From positions 7,681,957 through 7,745,956 of the forward strand of contig RSEF01000002.1 in assembly GCA_003993805.1 (NCBI GenBank): 64,000 nt of DNA, given 5' to 3'. Below are positions 25,301 through 36,184 of this stretch, piece by piece. Below the pieces are notes generated by a model. The model was given only the letters and a program-made list of their open reading frames with translations, was not told the DNA's origin and did no database searches. The first letter of the stretch is position 1, and each line of letters starts with the position of its first letter. The position numbers and the translations under genes were made by a program. This stretch comes from Himantopus leucocephalus. Lineage: Eukaryota > Chordata > Aves > Charadriiformes > Recurvirostridae.

Positions 25301-26024
25301 GGCTGAAATTTTTTTGGTATAGCTGTATTCTTCTGGAAGGAATAATTATTTGTATCTGCCTGCCCATTTTATGATTTAACTCTATGATTCTTACTAATTT
25401 CCCTCAAGTCTTTCAGTTGTACAATACACCTCTCATATTCACTTTTCTCTGAGCAAAACTTGACTCTCATGAGAGTGCTGTACATGGGAGTGCCTAAAAT
25501 ACTGATGGATGTCAGGCATTACATGTCATCATCAGGCTGGGTATTTCTTGTGGAACAGTCAGAATATCATCTCCTCAGAATCATACATATTTCGATCTAG
25601 TAGCTGTATATTTGTTGCTCTCAGGACTGGTGTTTCTGAGAAGGAACTGAAACAAATCCGTGGAAAATATAGCCAAAATTTAAGTCACTTGTAGAATTGA
25701 ATTACCAGATGTATGGAGGGCTTAAGAATCATGATATCTGGACTCTTGCACAGTACTACTTCCTAAGCTCCAATTTAGATAACTAAGGGGTCTGTAGAAG
25801 TAGTTGAATTTATCTGTGTCCTGGTTTCAGCTCAGAAAGAGTTAATTTTCTTTCTAGTGGTTGCTGTGAAAGTAATGTCAGTAATACATATTGTTTTAGC
25901 TGTTGCTAGGTGATGTTTATACTTTTCAAGCATTCTTTTCAGCTTCCTGTAGAAGCTGAGAAGCATAGACAGAACAATAGAATGGCCAGTGGAATATTTC
26001 CCACCATAGACATCACGCTCAGTT

Positions 26025-26030
26025 TATAAA
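26025..26030 (+). promoter_or_regulatory. LTR TATA box
   Basis: TATAAA sits in CGCTCAGTTTATAAATGG inside the LTR. The same CTCAGTATAAA arrangement is seen in the minus-strand LTR at 59556-59561, so it is a conserved core-promoter position of this LTR family. Present-day activity is unknown. Confidence 0.7.
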
Positions 26031-26154
26031 TGGGGGTTGGCCAGGGATCGGGAATCCATGATCACTGCTCAGGAAGGCACCAATGCACCAAGTGGTGAGA
26101 GCGACTTGTGTCATTAATATTGTTATTGTTATTTTCTTCTTCTGTTATTGTTCT

Positions 26155-26160
26155 ATTAAA
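26155..26160 (+). promoter_or_regulatory. LTR polyadenylation signal ATTAAA
   Basis: ATTAAA lies about 125 bases downstream of the TATA box, as expected for the R region of the LTR. Sister copies have ATTAAA at the matching place (minus strand, 59260-59265 and 48756-48761). Confidence 0.65.
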
Positions 26161-26291
26161 CTGTCTATTTCAACCCATTAGTTATTTCCTTTCTCTTTCC
26201 CCTCCTTTTCTCCCTCTTGTCCCTGCCCTTCTAGGAGAACTGTGCAAGCAGCTGCATGATCCTAGCTTCTGGCTGGGGTTAAACCATGACA

Positions 26292-27189
26292 GTTCCAAAT
26301 CAGCTGTTAAATGCAGATATTAACCTGGAACAGGATAATAGCAAAGTTGCATCATCAAGGAACTGTTTCAGGCAACTTTTTTTGTCTTTAAACCACTTCA
26401 CTGCACGCAAGACCGTAATGGCATGTCCATATAGCTTTCATGAATGGACCTATTTAACTCTGAAGGAATTCAGGCATCTCTGCATGATCCCAGACCAGTT
26501 AGCACATCAGGGAGAGGGAAAAATTGGCCAACTATGTAGAGTCCTTACCTGCAAAGTTTATGTAATGCTTTGTGGATAGCAGGAATGATAGTGGGGACAA
26601 ATTTGAGACCCTCAGATACGACACTGATTATCACACTAAAAAAAGTGCTGTTTGAATAAATAATATAGGTGCTGGCAATTAAATATGGATGATAAAATGT
26701 TAAACTACTGTCTCATTTTTTGAGTGCTGTTCACATTATATATAAAAATAAAGCTGTATTATTCTGAATATGTACAAAAGAGACAAATTAAGATTATGCA
26801 GTCTGAATAGACAAGTAACTGAAAACATAATTGGCAATCGTATTTTATTCTGATTTTTGAAATTTATTGGATCATTACTGAAAACCAGGTAATTTTCTTT
26901 TGGATGGAAGAATACTGATTTTATAGGAATCTGTCTTAGAAATTAAGATTTGAAAGTTTTGACCTTAATTTTTATCTCTTATCCACGGAATTTATATTAC
27001 ACAGTAGCTTCTGGCTATATTTAATCTTTTTAAGGAAGTGTTTCTGACAGCAAATCTAATGAGATTATGTTGGGTTTTTTTTTGTGGGGGGATTTCTTTG
27101 CAACATTATCAAAGCTATCTTTACCTAAGAGTGGAGAATTTCAGAGGTCACTCCCTTTTATTCATTTTAAATCATTATGATGGACTGAT
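26292..27189. other. Noncoding stretch, nothing recognised
   Basis: AT-rich DNA with a short frame (26286-26579) that starts inside the LTR tail and has no recognisable domain. No RNA gene or repeat boundary is seen until the CR1 fragment at 27190. Confidence 0.55.
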
Positions 27190-27253
27190 CCCATCCAGAG
27201 AGACCTGGACAGACTGGAGAGTTGGGGCCATGCAAACCTCATGAAGTTCAACA
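27190..27253 (+). mobile_element. CR1 LINE reverse-transcriptase fragment cut by gap
   Basis: The last 64 bases before the gap encode IQRDLDRLESWGHANLMKFN on the plus strand, a close match to the CR1 ORF2 block downstream of the catalytic motif. It is less decayed here than in the other copies in this window. The element is 5'-truncated near 27190 and its 3' part falls in the 1000-base gap. The unresolved remainder is probably why the assembly broke here. Confidence 0.85.
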
Positions 27254-28253
27254 NNNNNNNNNNNNNNNNNNNNNNNNNNNNNNNNNNNNNNNNNNNNNNN
27301 NNNNNNNNNNNNNNNNNNNNNNNNNNNNNNNNNNNNNNNNNNNNNNNNNNNNNNNNNNNNNNNNNNNNNNNNNNNNNNNNNNNNNNNNNNNNNNNNNNNN
27401 NNNNNNNNNNNNNNNNNNNNNNNNNNNNNNNNNNNNNNNNNNNNNNNNNNNNNNNNNNNNNNNNNNNNNNNNNNNNNNNNNNNNNNNNNNNNNNNNNNNN
27501 NNNNNNNNNNNNNNNNNNNNNNNNNNNNNNNNNNNNNNNNNNNNNNNNNNNNNNNNNNNNNNNNNNNNNNNNNNNNNNNNNNNNNNNNNNNNNNNNNNNN
27601 NNNNNNNNNNNNNNNNNNNNNNNNNNNNNNNNNNNNNNNNNNNNNNNNNNNNNNNNNNNNNNNNNNNNNNNNNNNNNNNNNNNNNNNNNNNNNNNNNNNN
27701 NNNNNNNNNNNNNNNNNNNNNNNNNNNNNNNNNNNNNNNNNNNNNNNNNNNNNNNNNNNNNNNNNNNNNNNNNNNNNNNNNNNNNNNNNNNNNNNNNNNN
27801 NNNNNNNNNNNNNNNNNNNNNNNNNNNNNNNNNNNNNNNNNNNNNNNNNNNNNNNNNNNNNNNNNNNNNNNNNNNNNNNNNNNNNNNNNNNNNNNNNNNN
27901 NNNNNNNNNNNNNNNNNNNNNNNNNNNNNNNNNNNNNNNNNNNNNNNNNNNNNNNNNNNNNNNNNNNNNNNNNNNNNNNNNNNNNNNNNNNNNNNNNNNN
28001 NNNNNNNNNNNNNNNNNNNNNNNNNNNNNNNNNNNNNNNNNNNNNNNNNNNNNNNNNNNNNNNNNNNNNNNNNNNNNNNNNNNNNNNNNNNNNNNNNNNN
28101 NNNNNNNNNNNNNNNNNNNNNNNNNNNNNNNNNNNNNNNNNNNNNNNNNNNNNNNNNNNNNNNNNNNNNNNNNNNNNNNNNNNNNNNNNNNNNNNNNNNN
28201 NNNNNNNNNNNNNNNNNNNNNNNNNNNNNNNNNNNNNNNNNNNNNNNNNNNNN
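27254..28253. other. Assembly gap, exactly 1000 N
   Basis: 1000 consecutive N. The round length suggests an estimated or fixed-size gap. Any reading frame called across it is an artefact. At least part of the missing DNA is expected to be the rest of the CR1 element that begins at 27190. Confidence 0.98.
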
Positions 28254-29043
28254 AGCCTCATGGACATGTGCTGAACAAACTGAATACAAGCAAACACTGA
28301 TTGACAGTCTTGGTCCCCAAGAATTTGCAACCTGAAACACAGGTACTTCATTCCAGTGACATTTTCAAAACTGGAAGAGTTCACTGCCAGTTTTGCGCCT
28401 CAATATCTTAAATTACGGCACGTCAAACTATGGGATAGAAAATAGTACAGGGAAGACAAAGGTCAGCAGTGACAGCACTGTGAGAAGATGCCAGCTGTGA
28501 TCTGGCAGCTATAAAGCTGCTTAGGGTACAGTGCAGCTAACCTGTCTTGCATTTCCACAGGACATACTAACTCAGATGTTGACACATCTACGCTGGTTCT
28601 ACTTCTGGTACCACCTTGCTCATTAGTGGCTCAGAGCCTGTAGGGCCACTTGATGGGTGGTATTTTAGGAACTTTTGAGAATGATATCCTTGAAGCTCAT
28701 GCTCCTGCCTGGTAGATATGGAGTGTTATTTTACAAGTATGACACAAAGGATTTCTAGAAACTTCTTAATTCAAACAAAACCAATGCAACCGTGTGTTTT
28801 ATTTCCACACTGAGCTCCGGAACAACCAGTTACCCTGCATCAAAAAATTTCAGTTTGTGGGACGTAGGTAAAGACATCACAGGGAAAGAGATTTGTTCTA
28901 AAAAGCCATAATATAAAAAGAAATTTTCTTACATCATGTATACACTACAAGATCATAGGCAGAGCAGAAGCATCAGGCTTTCTCATTTTCTGAGGCATCC
29001 TGCTCTGGATTCTGTCATACTGCAAAGTCATGTCTTATACCTG
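28254..29043. other. Noncoding stretch after the gap, nothing recognised
   Basis: No CR1 3' UTR or terminal octamer appears immediately after the gap, so the interrupted element must end inside it. No gene was recognised. Confidence 0.55.
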
Positions 29044-29339
29044 TGTAAAAAAAACCATCAAATGTTCTANCATAAAAAAAACCATCAAATGTTCTATTCG
29101 AACCATCCCAAATAAATCACGCAGTTTTGATGGTATAACGGTACACCAGAACCTCTTGTTACCAGAGCTATGACATTCATAGAATCACAGAATGGTTTGG
29201 GTTGNTGTAAAAAAAACCATCAAATGTTCTATTCAAACCATCCCAAATAAATCACACAGTTTTGATGGTATAACGGTACACCAGAACCTCTTGTCACCAG
29301 AGCTATGACATTCATAGAATCACAGAATGGTTTGGGTTG
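29044..29339. repeat. Threefold repeated segment around single Ns (probable assembly duplication)
   Basis: The 134-base segment 29071-29204 is repeated at 29206-29339 with about five differences, mostly transitions. A 26-base partial copy precedes it at 29044-29069. The copies are separated by exactly one N each (29070 and 29205). Junctions at single Ns with near-identical flanks are typical of unmerged contig overlaps or two haplotypes placed in series. Two of the differences are CG to CA changes (at about 29100 and 29121), the commonest type of allelic difference. Confidence 0.85.
29177..29204 (-). mobile_element. CR1 3' terminus, duplicated copy cut at an N
   Basis: The start of a minus-strand CR1 (TCATAGAATCACAGAATGG...), truncated after 28 bases by the N at 29205. 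It repeats the first 28 bases of the element at 29312, so it most likely is the same locus assembled twice. Confidence 0.75.
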
Positions 29340-29520
29340 TTTGTATTGAAAGGGACCTTAAAGATCATCTACTCCAACCCCCCTACCATGGGCAGGGACA
29401 CCTTTCACTAGATCAGGTTGCCTAAAGCCCCATCCAACTTGACTTTAAACTCTTCCAATCATGGGGCATCTACAACTTCTCTGGGTGACCTGTTCCAGTG
29501 TCTCACCAGCCTCATTGTAT
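29312..29520 (-). mobile_element. CR1 LINE 3' end, minus strand
   Basis: On the plus strand it begins with TCATAGAATCACAGAATGG, the reverse complement of the terminal octamers. It continues GAAAGGGACCTTAAAGATCA, ACACCTTTCACTAGATCAGG and GGGGCATCTACAACTTCTCT, the typical CR1 3' region, and ends near CTCACCAGCCTCATTGTA. It is about 210 bp, 5'-truncated and relatively well preserved. No coding potential remains. Confidence 0.95.
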
Positions 29521-29829
29521 GACAATGCAGGAGTTTGTCTGCCCACACCTCTCAAGAATACAACCGGGTGCAGACACCTGTCATACAGACTTGAGCTTAT
29601 CTATCCAGTCTGCTCCCACCACCGTTTCCTGTGCCTGCAAAATCCCAGTGGCAATGCAACCTAGGGCTTAAGGAGGGTTTGGCTGAGAACCTTCCCGGGG
29701 ACCATGTACCTTTCAAAGGTATGTGGATGACTACATTATTCCTGAAGGGTCACCAAGGCAGTTGGAAGATTTGGACATGAATAAGGGACAAAAGAGTGGC
29801 TGGTTCTGCCCTGGGTCATCAAGTCCAGA

Positions 29830-30110
29830 CACCTTTCACCATTAGTAACATTCTAAATCCTGTTGATAATCTGGCCAAGCTCTATCTTGAAATCATCTAC
29901 ATTTCCTTTCCTCCATTACTTTTACTAGTGGGGCATTTAAAGCCCTCACTTTTCTAATGGAAACTGCCATACAATTCTCAGCCCAAACTAACAGACAGCT
30001 AAGTCCTGTTCCAGCAGCTCTTTTAATAGTCCTCCCTCTATGGTTTACGCGCAATCCTTCATCTCACATTATACAGGATGATCACCTCTCTTCCATTTGT
30101 TAAACCAAGC
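29830..30110 (-). mobile_element. Possible ancient CR1/L3-like remnant
   Basis: The wording on the plus strand resembles the antisense of old amniote CR1 3' regions: CTTGAAATCATCTACATTTC, then a CTCACTTTTCTAATGGAAAC-type block, a CTCATCTCACATTATACAGG-type block, and GTTAAACCAAGCAAGTTAAA. The match is by style only and no terminal octamer is visible. It could equally be unique DNA. Confidence 0.25.
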
Positions 30111-33100
30111 AAGTTAAACATAACATAAACATCTTTAGGCTTAGAGGACATCAAACTTGTTGTCTCAGAATTGCATGGCAAATCTCAAGCACCTCTTCCA
30201 AACCGTGCTTGTTGTTCTAGGTCACGGGGGACTGGAGTTGGGCGGTGAATTATTAAATACAGGGTTTTGCTGATTCCTGTGGAAAAATACCTGTCCTGCT
30301 GTACCATTACTGGAAATATGTCATCTGAAAAGTCCCTGGCTCACAGTGACTATTTTCATGCTATTTTCCAGTCATGTGGGACTATTCCCAATCCAGCAAG
30401 CTTTTTATAGTTCCTGCTGTCATGGTTGGATTTTATGTGTTGTTTTTTCCAGCATTCCGGGTTGGAGATTTTTCAGTCCCCTGAGTTTACTGAAATTTCT
30501 GGACTTAGCTTTTTACCTGGGGTACGACTGTACTTTTCTACAGGTGCTCCATTCTCCTGACCACCTGGGTTTTGCAGGCAATCCTGCATCTTCCTTCTTA
30601 TTAAAACAAGAAGCACAATGCTTATTTCATGTTTTGTCTAGGGCTTTAGTCACCAATCCATAATGGCCCTGCCTATTTTCTTCTTCTTCTTTTTAATAGC
30701 TAGACATCTTTCACTACATCTTACTCATTTCTTTTGCCAGAAACAACTCAGTTTGACTCTTGGCATTTATCATCCTGTTGACAGCATTAACAGATTGAAT
30801 ATTTTGCTAATGCTTCTGAGATGATGGTCCCAATTTGCCTTCCTTATTCAAGTTGGATTATAGGAGTCATTTGCTAAAAGCGAATAAACAAAAACCCTTA
30901 ACTTGTAAACAGAACTTAATGGGTAATGGGATAATCTAGAGATAACATCACAGTACCTTTCTGGCGTGGGATGAACCGTGAGCATTTTCATGCTCATTGA
31001 TCCCATTTAATTTCCATGGCATGCAGACGGCCGCTCCCATCAGACCTCCAGAGCCCATCATGGAAAGGTCATTATATATTTGACACATGTATTTTATTTA
31101 ACATCCCTCACAAGGGACTGTCCCTTGATTCCCCATTTCCCTGTCTCCTACCTTGAGTGCCGTGCAAGCACTGCTGGGCAGGCTCAACTCGTTCATTTGG
31201 TGTGTGGACAGCATCCAGCCCAGGAGAAGTGCACCTCACCACAAGGCTCTTAGTCCTTAGCATCGTGTCCCTAGTGAGAAAAAGTGTTGGTGTTTTGCTC
31301 CAGTTTAATCACGTCTCTCAATTTGTGAGCATTAAAATCGCCCAGAGTATTTTCATGTAAGTCTAGCTGACAGCTTTTTTTGGTGAATAATGAAAAGAAG
31401 TAGGGTGAAATTAAATACCTCTAAAATGTTTTGTCAGTTTTCCCCCTATGTACCATCTCTGCTTTGCACTGACAGACAAATAAGATGCATATGAAAGTAA
31501 AATCACCAATGAATAACGCATTTCTTCAGGAGAGCATGTAAAGTCAGGAAGATTGTCTTTCCCATTTATGAGTTTAAAGCATGAATAATTTAGCAACATA
31601 CTGGCACACTAAATATTTATTTGTGGTACCGCTCTGAGCAGAAAAGATTAAAAAAGGTGCAGAAAACAAACTTTACTTTGACCATAAATCTATAAATAGG
31701 AGATTTGCAAACTGACTTAAGTGGTTTAGGAACAGGTACCTCAGTTGCAATAGGATTTATGCTACTGAGTCCCTGAGTTTCTTCTGGAAACATCCTCTAA
31801 CATCCTGTGCAGTTCCTAGATAGTTACACTGGTTTGTCTTGATGTGCCTTCTACTTCTGGCACTTTTTGAACACAGTATGTGCTAATACTCTGGAATCAG
31901 CACTTGAAAAAAGACAAATCAGCTGCATTGGTTTTAATTATAAACACACTTCATGCAATTAAAAATTAAATCCCTCATCCTTGACTAGCTTTTTTGAAAT
32001 TAGACTAACAATCTGAGCACTTGTTTTGCTGTGTGCAAAGCGAATCATGATCAGCCCTCCGCGGAATCAGGCTCTGGAGGAAAGATGGGGGCGGATAGCG
32101 GAGTCTATTTGCTGTAAATAGAGAGGAAGGAACGTGGTGACGCGTTTGCCACCATACCGTTCCCAAAGATGAAAAGCAAACAACAGCCAAAACCCCTCAG
32201 GCAACTCAGTATCTCTGTTTTCTCTCTCTGTTCTCAGATGTCACTACTTGAAATGGTACTTAGGCTCCTACATCTCTGAGTTACTTTTCTGTATCAGTTT
32301 ACAGCAGTGGATGGAGGGACAGGTCAGAGCGGACAACATGTTCAGACACAGCCCCACTTTCAAGTACTTGGCTTTTTAGTTCATACGCCATGATTTTAAG
32401 ATGGAGTCGACTGCATGTAATTTTAGCTAGAGACAAACAGCACAGGTAAAGCTGTAAAGAGAGATCATATCTTAAATACAGAAGCACAACATGCCAGAGC
32501 TGTGACTGAGCATCTGAGTGTTTGCTTTCTGAGTCATATTAGGAGTATCTTTTCAAGCAGCTTTCTCCGTATTGTTCATTTTGCAGCTCCCTTTTTTTAA
32601 CAAGCTGATCATATTGTTTTCCTCTGCAAAGTGGTTGAGATGAACACACTTTCAAGCTAGTGAATGAGCTGCCTGCATCGTGCAACACTGCATTTAAAAC
32701 CAGTTTCTGCCAAATCTCCCATGCAGGAGAAGTATTCGTGGGCCTAATAGGCTGCTCACAGCAGAGTCTGGGAAACCCAGACTTCAAAAGAAGCGTTAAT
32801 TCCTCGGAGAGGTGCAAAAAGTTTAAAGCGTCGATGACGTGGCTTTCTGAAAGGAGACTCCTTGTTAAAAGTTAGAGCATTGGCATTCTCTGTCCTGTGT
32901 TATAGCAGATGGTTGGAGTCAGACTAGATAATAACCATGGTCCTTTGTGGCCGTATAAGCCATAAATGGTATGAAGATAGCAATGTATATTCATGTTAAT
33001 CTCTTAAAACCTATTGGAAACTTTCACTAGGATTACAAAATCAGGCACACAGAGGCTAGGGAAAGCCAGAATTAAGGGAAGACTACTAATTTATGCACTG

Positions 33101-33123
33101 CCACTATGATTGCCGTTTAATTT

Positions 33124-33137
33124 CATAATTAATTATG
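33124..33137. promoter_or_regulatory. 14-bp perfect palindrome with TAATTAATTA core
   Basis: CATAATTAATTATG is its own reverse complement and contains TAAT-TA-ATTA, the arrangement bound by dimers of paired-class homeodomain proteins. The site is visible; binding is inference. It is followed by GCACTTTGCTCTGTGATG in an otherwise non-repetitive region. Confidence 0.4.
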
Positions 33138-34757
33138 CACTTTGCTCTGTGATGTGAGGGTTCAGGAGGAAAAAGAGCTCTCTTCTGACCTCTCCTGACC
33201 AGCTGGTGACAAGCCAGAGCAAGAAGACCTGTATCATGGGACACCTGCCTCTGGGTTTGGGAAGCCTGGGAGCAGGGACCTGGGCACAGGACTCCCCTCT
33301 CACACTACCCAGAGCAGTGGGGTATGGATTTGAACCCCCGCCTCATCAGGGAGGGTTTGGGCTTAGGCTTTCTTCCTGAATGGGTACTCCAGCTGGCATG
33401 ACTCCGAGCTTCACTCTCGCAGACAGGCTTATGGTGACGTTCGACCCTGCAATGCCCCACTCCATCAGTGGACTAGACCTCAACCCTCAAGTCCCAGCTG
33501 GAAGATAGAGGCAGAAGCGTTCCCCCGCTGCACAGGAATGCTGCGAGGGCAGAGAAGTCTATTACAGACAGATTGCAACGTGCTCAGATAACAACAGTTA
33601 AATAAATGGAAAATGTCTTGCACAAGCCTGTCAGCTCCTCCACTGATCTTCTCCAGAGCAGAGGCTGGTAATTATAGCCCTGTACATTAAATTAAATGGT
33701 GAGTTGTCCAACAAAGCGTAAGTTAATTAATTTTTCCTTGTTCTCTATAAGATCTGAACTGAACTCATTTGTGTTCAAAGGACAATGCCTTAACCCACTG
33801 CCTTTAGTGTTTTCTAGTCTCACTGTCTTGGTTTAGCTACAACTCAAATCACATCACTCTGAAGCTTGTACCACTCACTGGCCAAATGTGTGAAAGCCAA
33901 TTTTTTTTCCCCACGTTGCCTGATGGTAGGTGACTGCATATCTGAAATTAGAATCATGGCCTTTGTTTACTATTCTGAGTATAATTTTTTCTTGCTTGAA
34001 TTCCCTCTTTATTCTTGACATGGTTTCAGGCTCTTTAATTATTTGACACAATTAGTATTCTCATCTTCACTTCACAACTCTGTATATTTTAATTTCTTCT
34101 CCCCTTCTAAAAAAAAATAAATCATCATTTGTTTTGCCATTTGGACTAAGCAATCTTCAGGGAGCTCGAGAGAGCACTCATCTTACATCTGCAGGTGAAA
34201 ACAAGCGGCTGCCATGAACTAATCAGTGGCACACGTTAATGCCAGCAGTGTTCACAGTGGGACTGTTTCCCATCCTCTGCCTCTGAGGCCTCCTTACTTC
34301 TTGCCCAGTCATCTCTTTAGTTTAATGAGCTAAAGACACTTTCCTCAGCATATCACTGCATTAGCTGGGTGTTGTTTATGGATTTTTTTGACAAGGGATA
34401 TTGTGGTACCTATCAGTATGGGAAGGTGGTCACGGTCCGTGTACTTTCACACACACCAGTGCTTTGGGCAGCCAGGCTTGTGGTAGCTTCTGAAGAAGGG
34501 ATGGAATTATGCAGGGCGACAACTAACACTGGGGGAAGAAGAGTTGTCCACCTCCGTCGTGAGCAACACATTGAGCTCCCTGGGACTCTCCTCCCATTTC
34601 CAGCTGTGACCTTTCTCTGTCCCCTTCCCATGGCAGCAAAAGCCTGGCGCAAGCCTGGCACCTCTGTGTTGGCTGGGTAGCAAATCCACCTGAGGAAAGC
34701 CAAGAACCCATGCTCCCCCTCCTCCTGCTCAACCTGTCACTGTCTTCTGCCCTATAG

Positions 34758-34845
34758 ATCCATGGAATCATTTAGGCTGGAAAAGACCCTTAAGATCATC
34801 AAGTACAACTGTAATAGGCATTGCTGCAAGGTCTAGTCCCAAGCT
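34758..34845 (-). mobile_element. Short CR1 3' end, minus strand
   Basis: The plus strand reads ATCCATGGAATCATTTAGGC followed by TGGAAAAGACCCTTAAGATC and ATCAAGTACAACTGTAA, the reverse complement of a CR1 3' UTR. It continues more weakly to about 34845. It is 5'-truncated with only a degenerate terminal octamer. Confidence 0.8.
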
Positions 34846-36119
34846 GCGGGTGATTTTACTTATGTATCTGTGTTTTCCAAGCTCCAGACCTCACAGGACA
34901 GCTCAGAAATGGCCCCTTTGAGAGAGGATCTTCAAGATAGCTCACTGTTGTCCCAAAAATTTCTGTTTCTGTTGGGTGTTACCTTTCTGTTGGATGCTTC
35001 CTTATACATTCATACCCCTGAATGCTGTATACTTTGAATATTTTTCTCCAGTTCTTTGCATGTTTTGGTACCTGAGCTGGTGGGCTGGTTTGTTGAACTC
35101 CAGATCTGGGTCTAGAGTATGTACTCAACAACAAAGAAAGATGCATCTAAAACCTGTGACACTTATTACCTTAGCATATTTTAGAAGGCAGGCTCTGTGA
35201 TACACTGCTCCTGGTGAAATATGATTTCCTTTGAGAAAAACTTACCTTTCTTCGTTTTGGGTATATCGATCTTTCTTAAGGGCAACCTGGATTTTGTAGG
35301 ATGTTTGACTGCAAACGTATAGAAAATTAATGTATACAGCACTGAGTGAAGGTTCAATCAAGAATATTCAAGTGAACTTAAACAACAGGAAATCAACTCC
35401 TGAGCCACAGTTTGCAATTACTTAAATAAATATATACAGTTACTCCTGCCTATATAAGTTAAATGTATTTTTGCCTTAGTTTACAGTGCCAAAAACTGTA
35501 TTGCAAGCGGTTTATGTACATCACAGTGATAAGTCTTTCCTATGGAGGAAGAGAAGTGGTTAATATGAAGCTTTTTATGGCTTTCTGGGAATAAAAGATA
35601 AGGAGAATGCTCCCAACTTTTTAGTGAAAGATGAACCAATGACAAAGATGTAAGAGAAACCCACAGCCCACAAGTACCTTTCATCAAATACTGCCCAATC
35701 GATACAGCGCTAAACAAAATCTAGACTGCTGGGGTAAAAATAACACATTCAAGATCACTTTGGAAATTGGACTAAAAATAAAGATTAGGTTTTTCCCTGG
35801 GATTAGATGGTTTAAGCGTTCTTCTTTTTGTATTTTTTTTTTAATTGCAGGGTGGTTTGTTTAGCTGGGGTCCTCTGTGGGAGGGTCATGTTAAAAAAAA
35901 AAAAAAGGGGGTTTATAGCAGAGGACCACAGAGGGAAGAAGAGAAAATGCTTTTCATGCAAGCTGCTTATATTTTTGCAGAGGCAGTTCCCAGCCCTGCA
36001 GCCCTCCCCAGCCTACCTGCAGCAGAGCCGTGCTCAGGGCAACAGGATGATGCTTTTGGAAGGAGCTGGAGGCTTGAGCTTTCCGGACTGGACATCTGTT
36101 TGGTTAGAGGTTATGGAGG
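34846..36119. other. Noncoding stretch, nothing recognised
   Basis: This includes a 14-base poly(A) at about 35894-35907 followed by a run of G, in a stretch open in more than one frame (35828-36178). No domain was recognised in any frame, and the downstream frame runs into a CR1 tail, so coding is unlikely. Confidence 0.55.
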
Positions 36120-36184
36120 TCAGAGTTAGAGGATCTTTAAAAGTCCCTTCTGACCCAAAACATTCTTTGATTCTATGATTCTAT
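36120..36184 (+). mobile_element. CR1 LINE extreme 3' end, plus strand
   Basis: About 65 bases: GAGGATCTTTAAAAGTCCCT, then TCTGACCCAAAACATTCTTT, then GATTCTATGATTCTAT. This is the CR1 3' UTR and terminal octamers only. The 5' boundary is uncertain because the preceding 40 bases are weakly similar. Confidence 0.85.

Larger units (their letters stand above)
21736..25816. other. Noncoding stretch between two same-strand LTRs
   Basis: No gag, pol or env remnant, primer-binding site or polypurine tract was recognised across 4.1 kb, so the flanking LTRs are not supported as ends of one provirus. The stretch contains a 19-bp tandem duplication (21897-21934) and a polypyrimidine tract (22229-22312). 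Short frames on both strands lack recognisable domains. Confidence 0.6.
25817..26291 (+). mobile_element. Solo ERV LTR, well-bounded, plus strand
   Basis: A 475-bp LTR with clear inverted termini: TGTCCTGG at the start and CCATGACA at the end (reverse complement TGTCATGG, one mismatch). The start continues TTTCAGCTCAGAAAGAGTTA and the end reads CTGGCTGGGGTTAAACCA, both typical of a common avian endogenous-retrovirus LTR. It contains a TATA box (TATAAA at 26025) after CACGCTCAGTT, and an ATTAAA polyadenylation signal at 26155 followed by a T/C-rich U5. The U3 core is partly deleted compared with the sister copies (only AATGGCCAGTGGAATATTTC remains at about 25981), which explains its shorter length. 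No obvious target-site duplication or internal proviral sequence is present, so it is a solo LTR. Confidence 0.93.
29521..34757. other. Noncoding stretch with a possible old CR1 and enhancer-like DNA
   Basis: No gene was recognised. A possible ancient CR1 lies at 29830-30110 (separate entry), a homeodomain-type palindrome at 33124-33137, and a balanced-composition, ATTA-containing stretch at about 33550-33740 that looks enhancer-like. A B-box-like GGGTTCAAATCC (minus strand, about 33326) is not within a tRNA fold. Frames at 34369-34703 overlap on several frames of both strands and have no recognisable domain. Confidence 0.55.

Noticed and set aside
27162..28384. Reading frames of 350-392 codons on both strands
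   Set aside because: They consist almost wholly of N from the 1000-base gap. Only about 40 codons are real sequence, and part of that is a CR1 fragment.
30418..30440. TGTCATGGTT resembling an LTR terminus
   Set aside because: Only ten bases match. No AACCCCAGCC continuation, U3 core or partner end was found.
33310..33345. tRNA-like B box (GGGTTCAAATCC on the minus strand)
   Set aside because: The T stem does not pair and no A box or cloverleaf can be drawn around it.
34369..34771. Four overlapping frames on both strands
   Set aside because: Shadows of one another in a GC-richer stretch, with no domain or start context.
35828..36178. 116-codon frame with a lysine run
   Set aside because: The lysines come from a poly(A) tract and the end of the frame runs into a CR1 tail.
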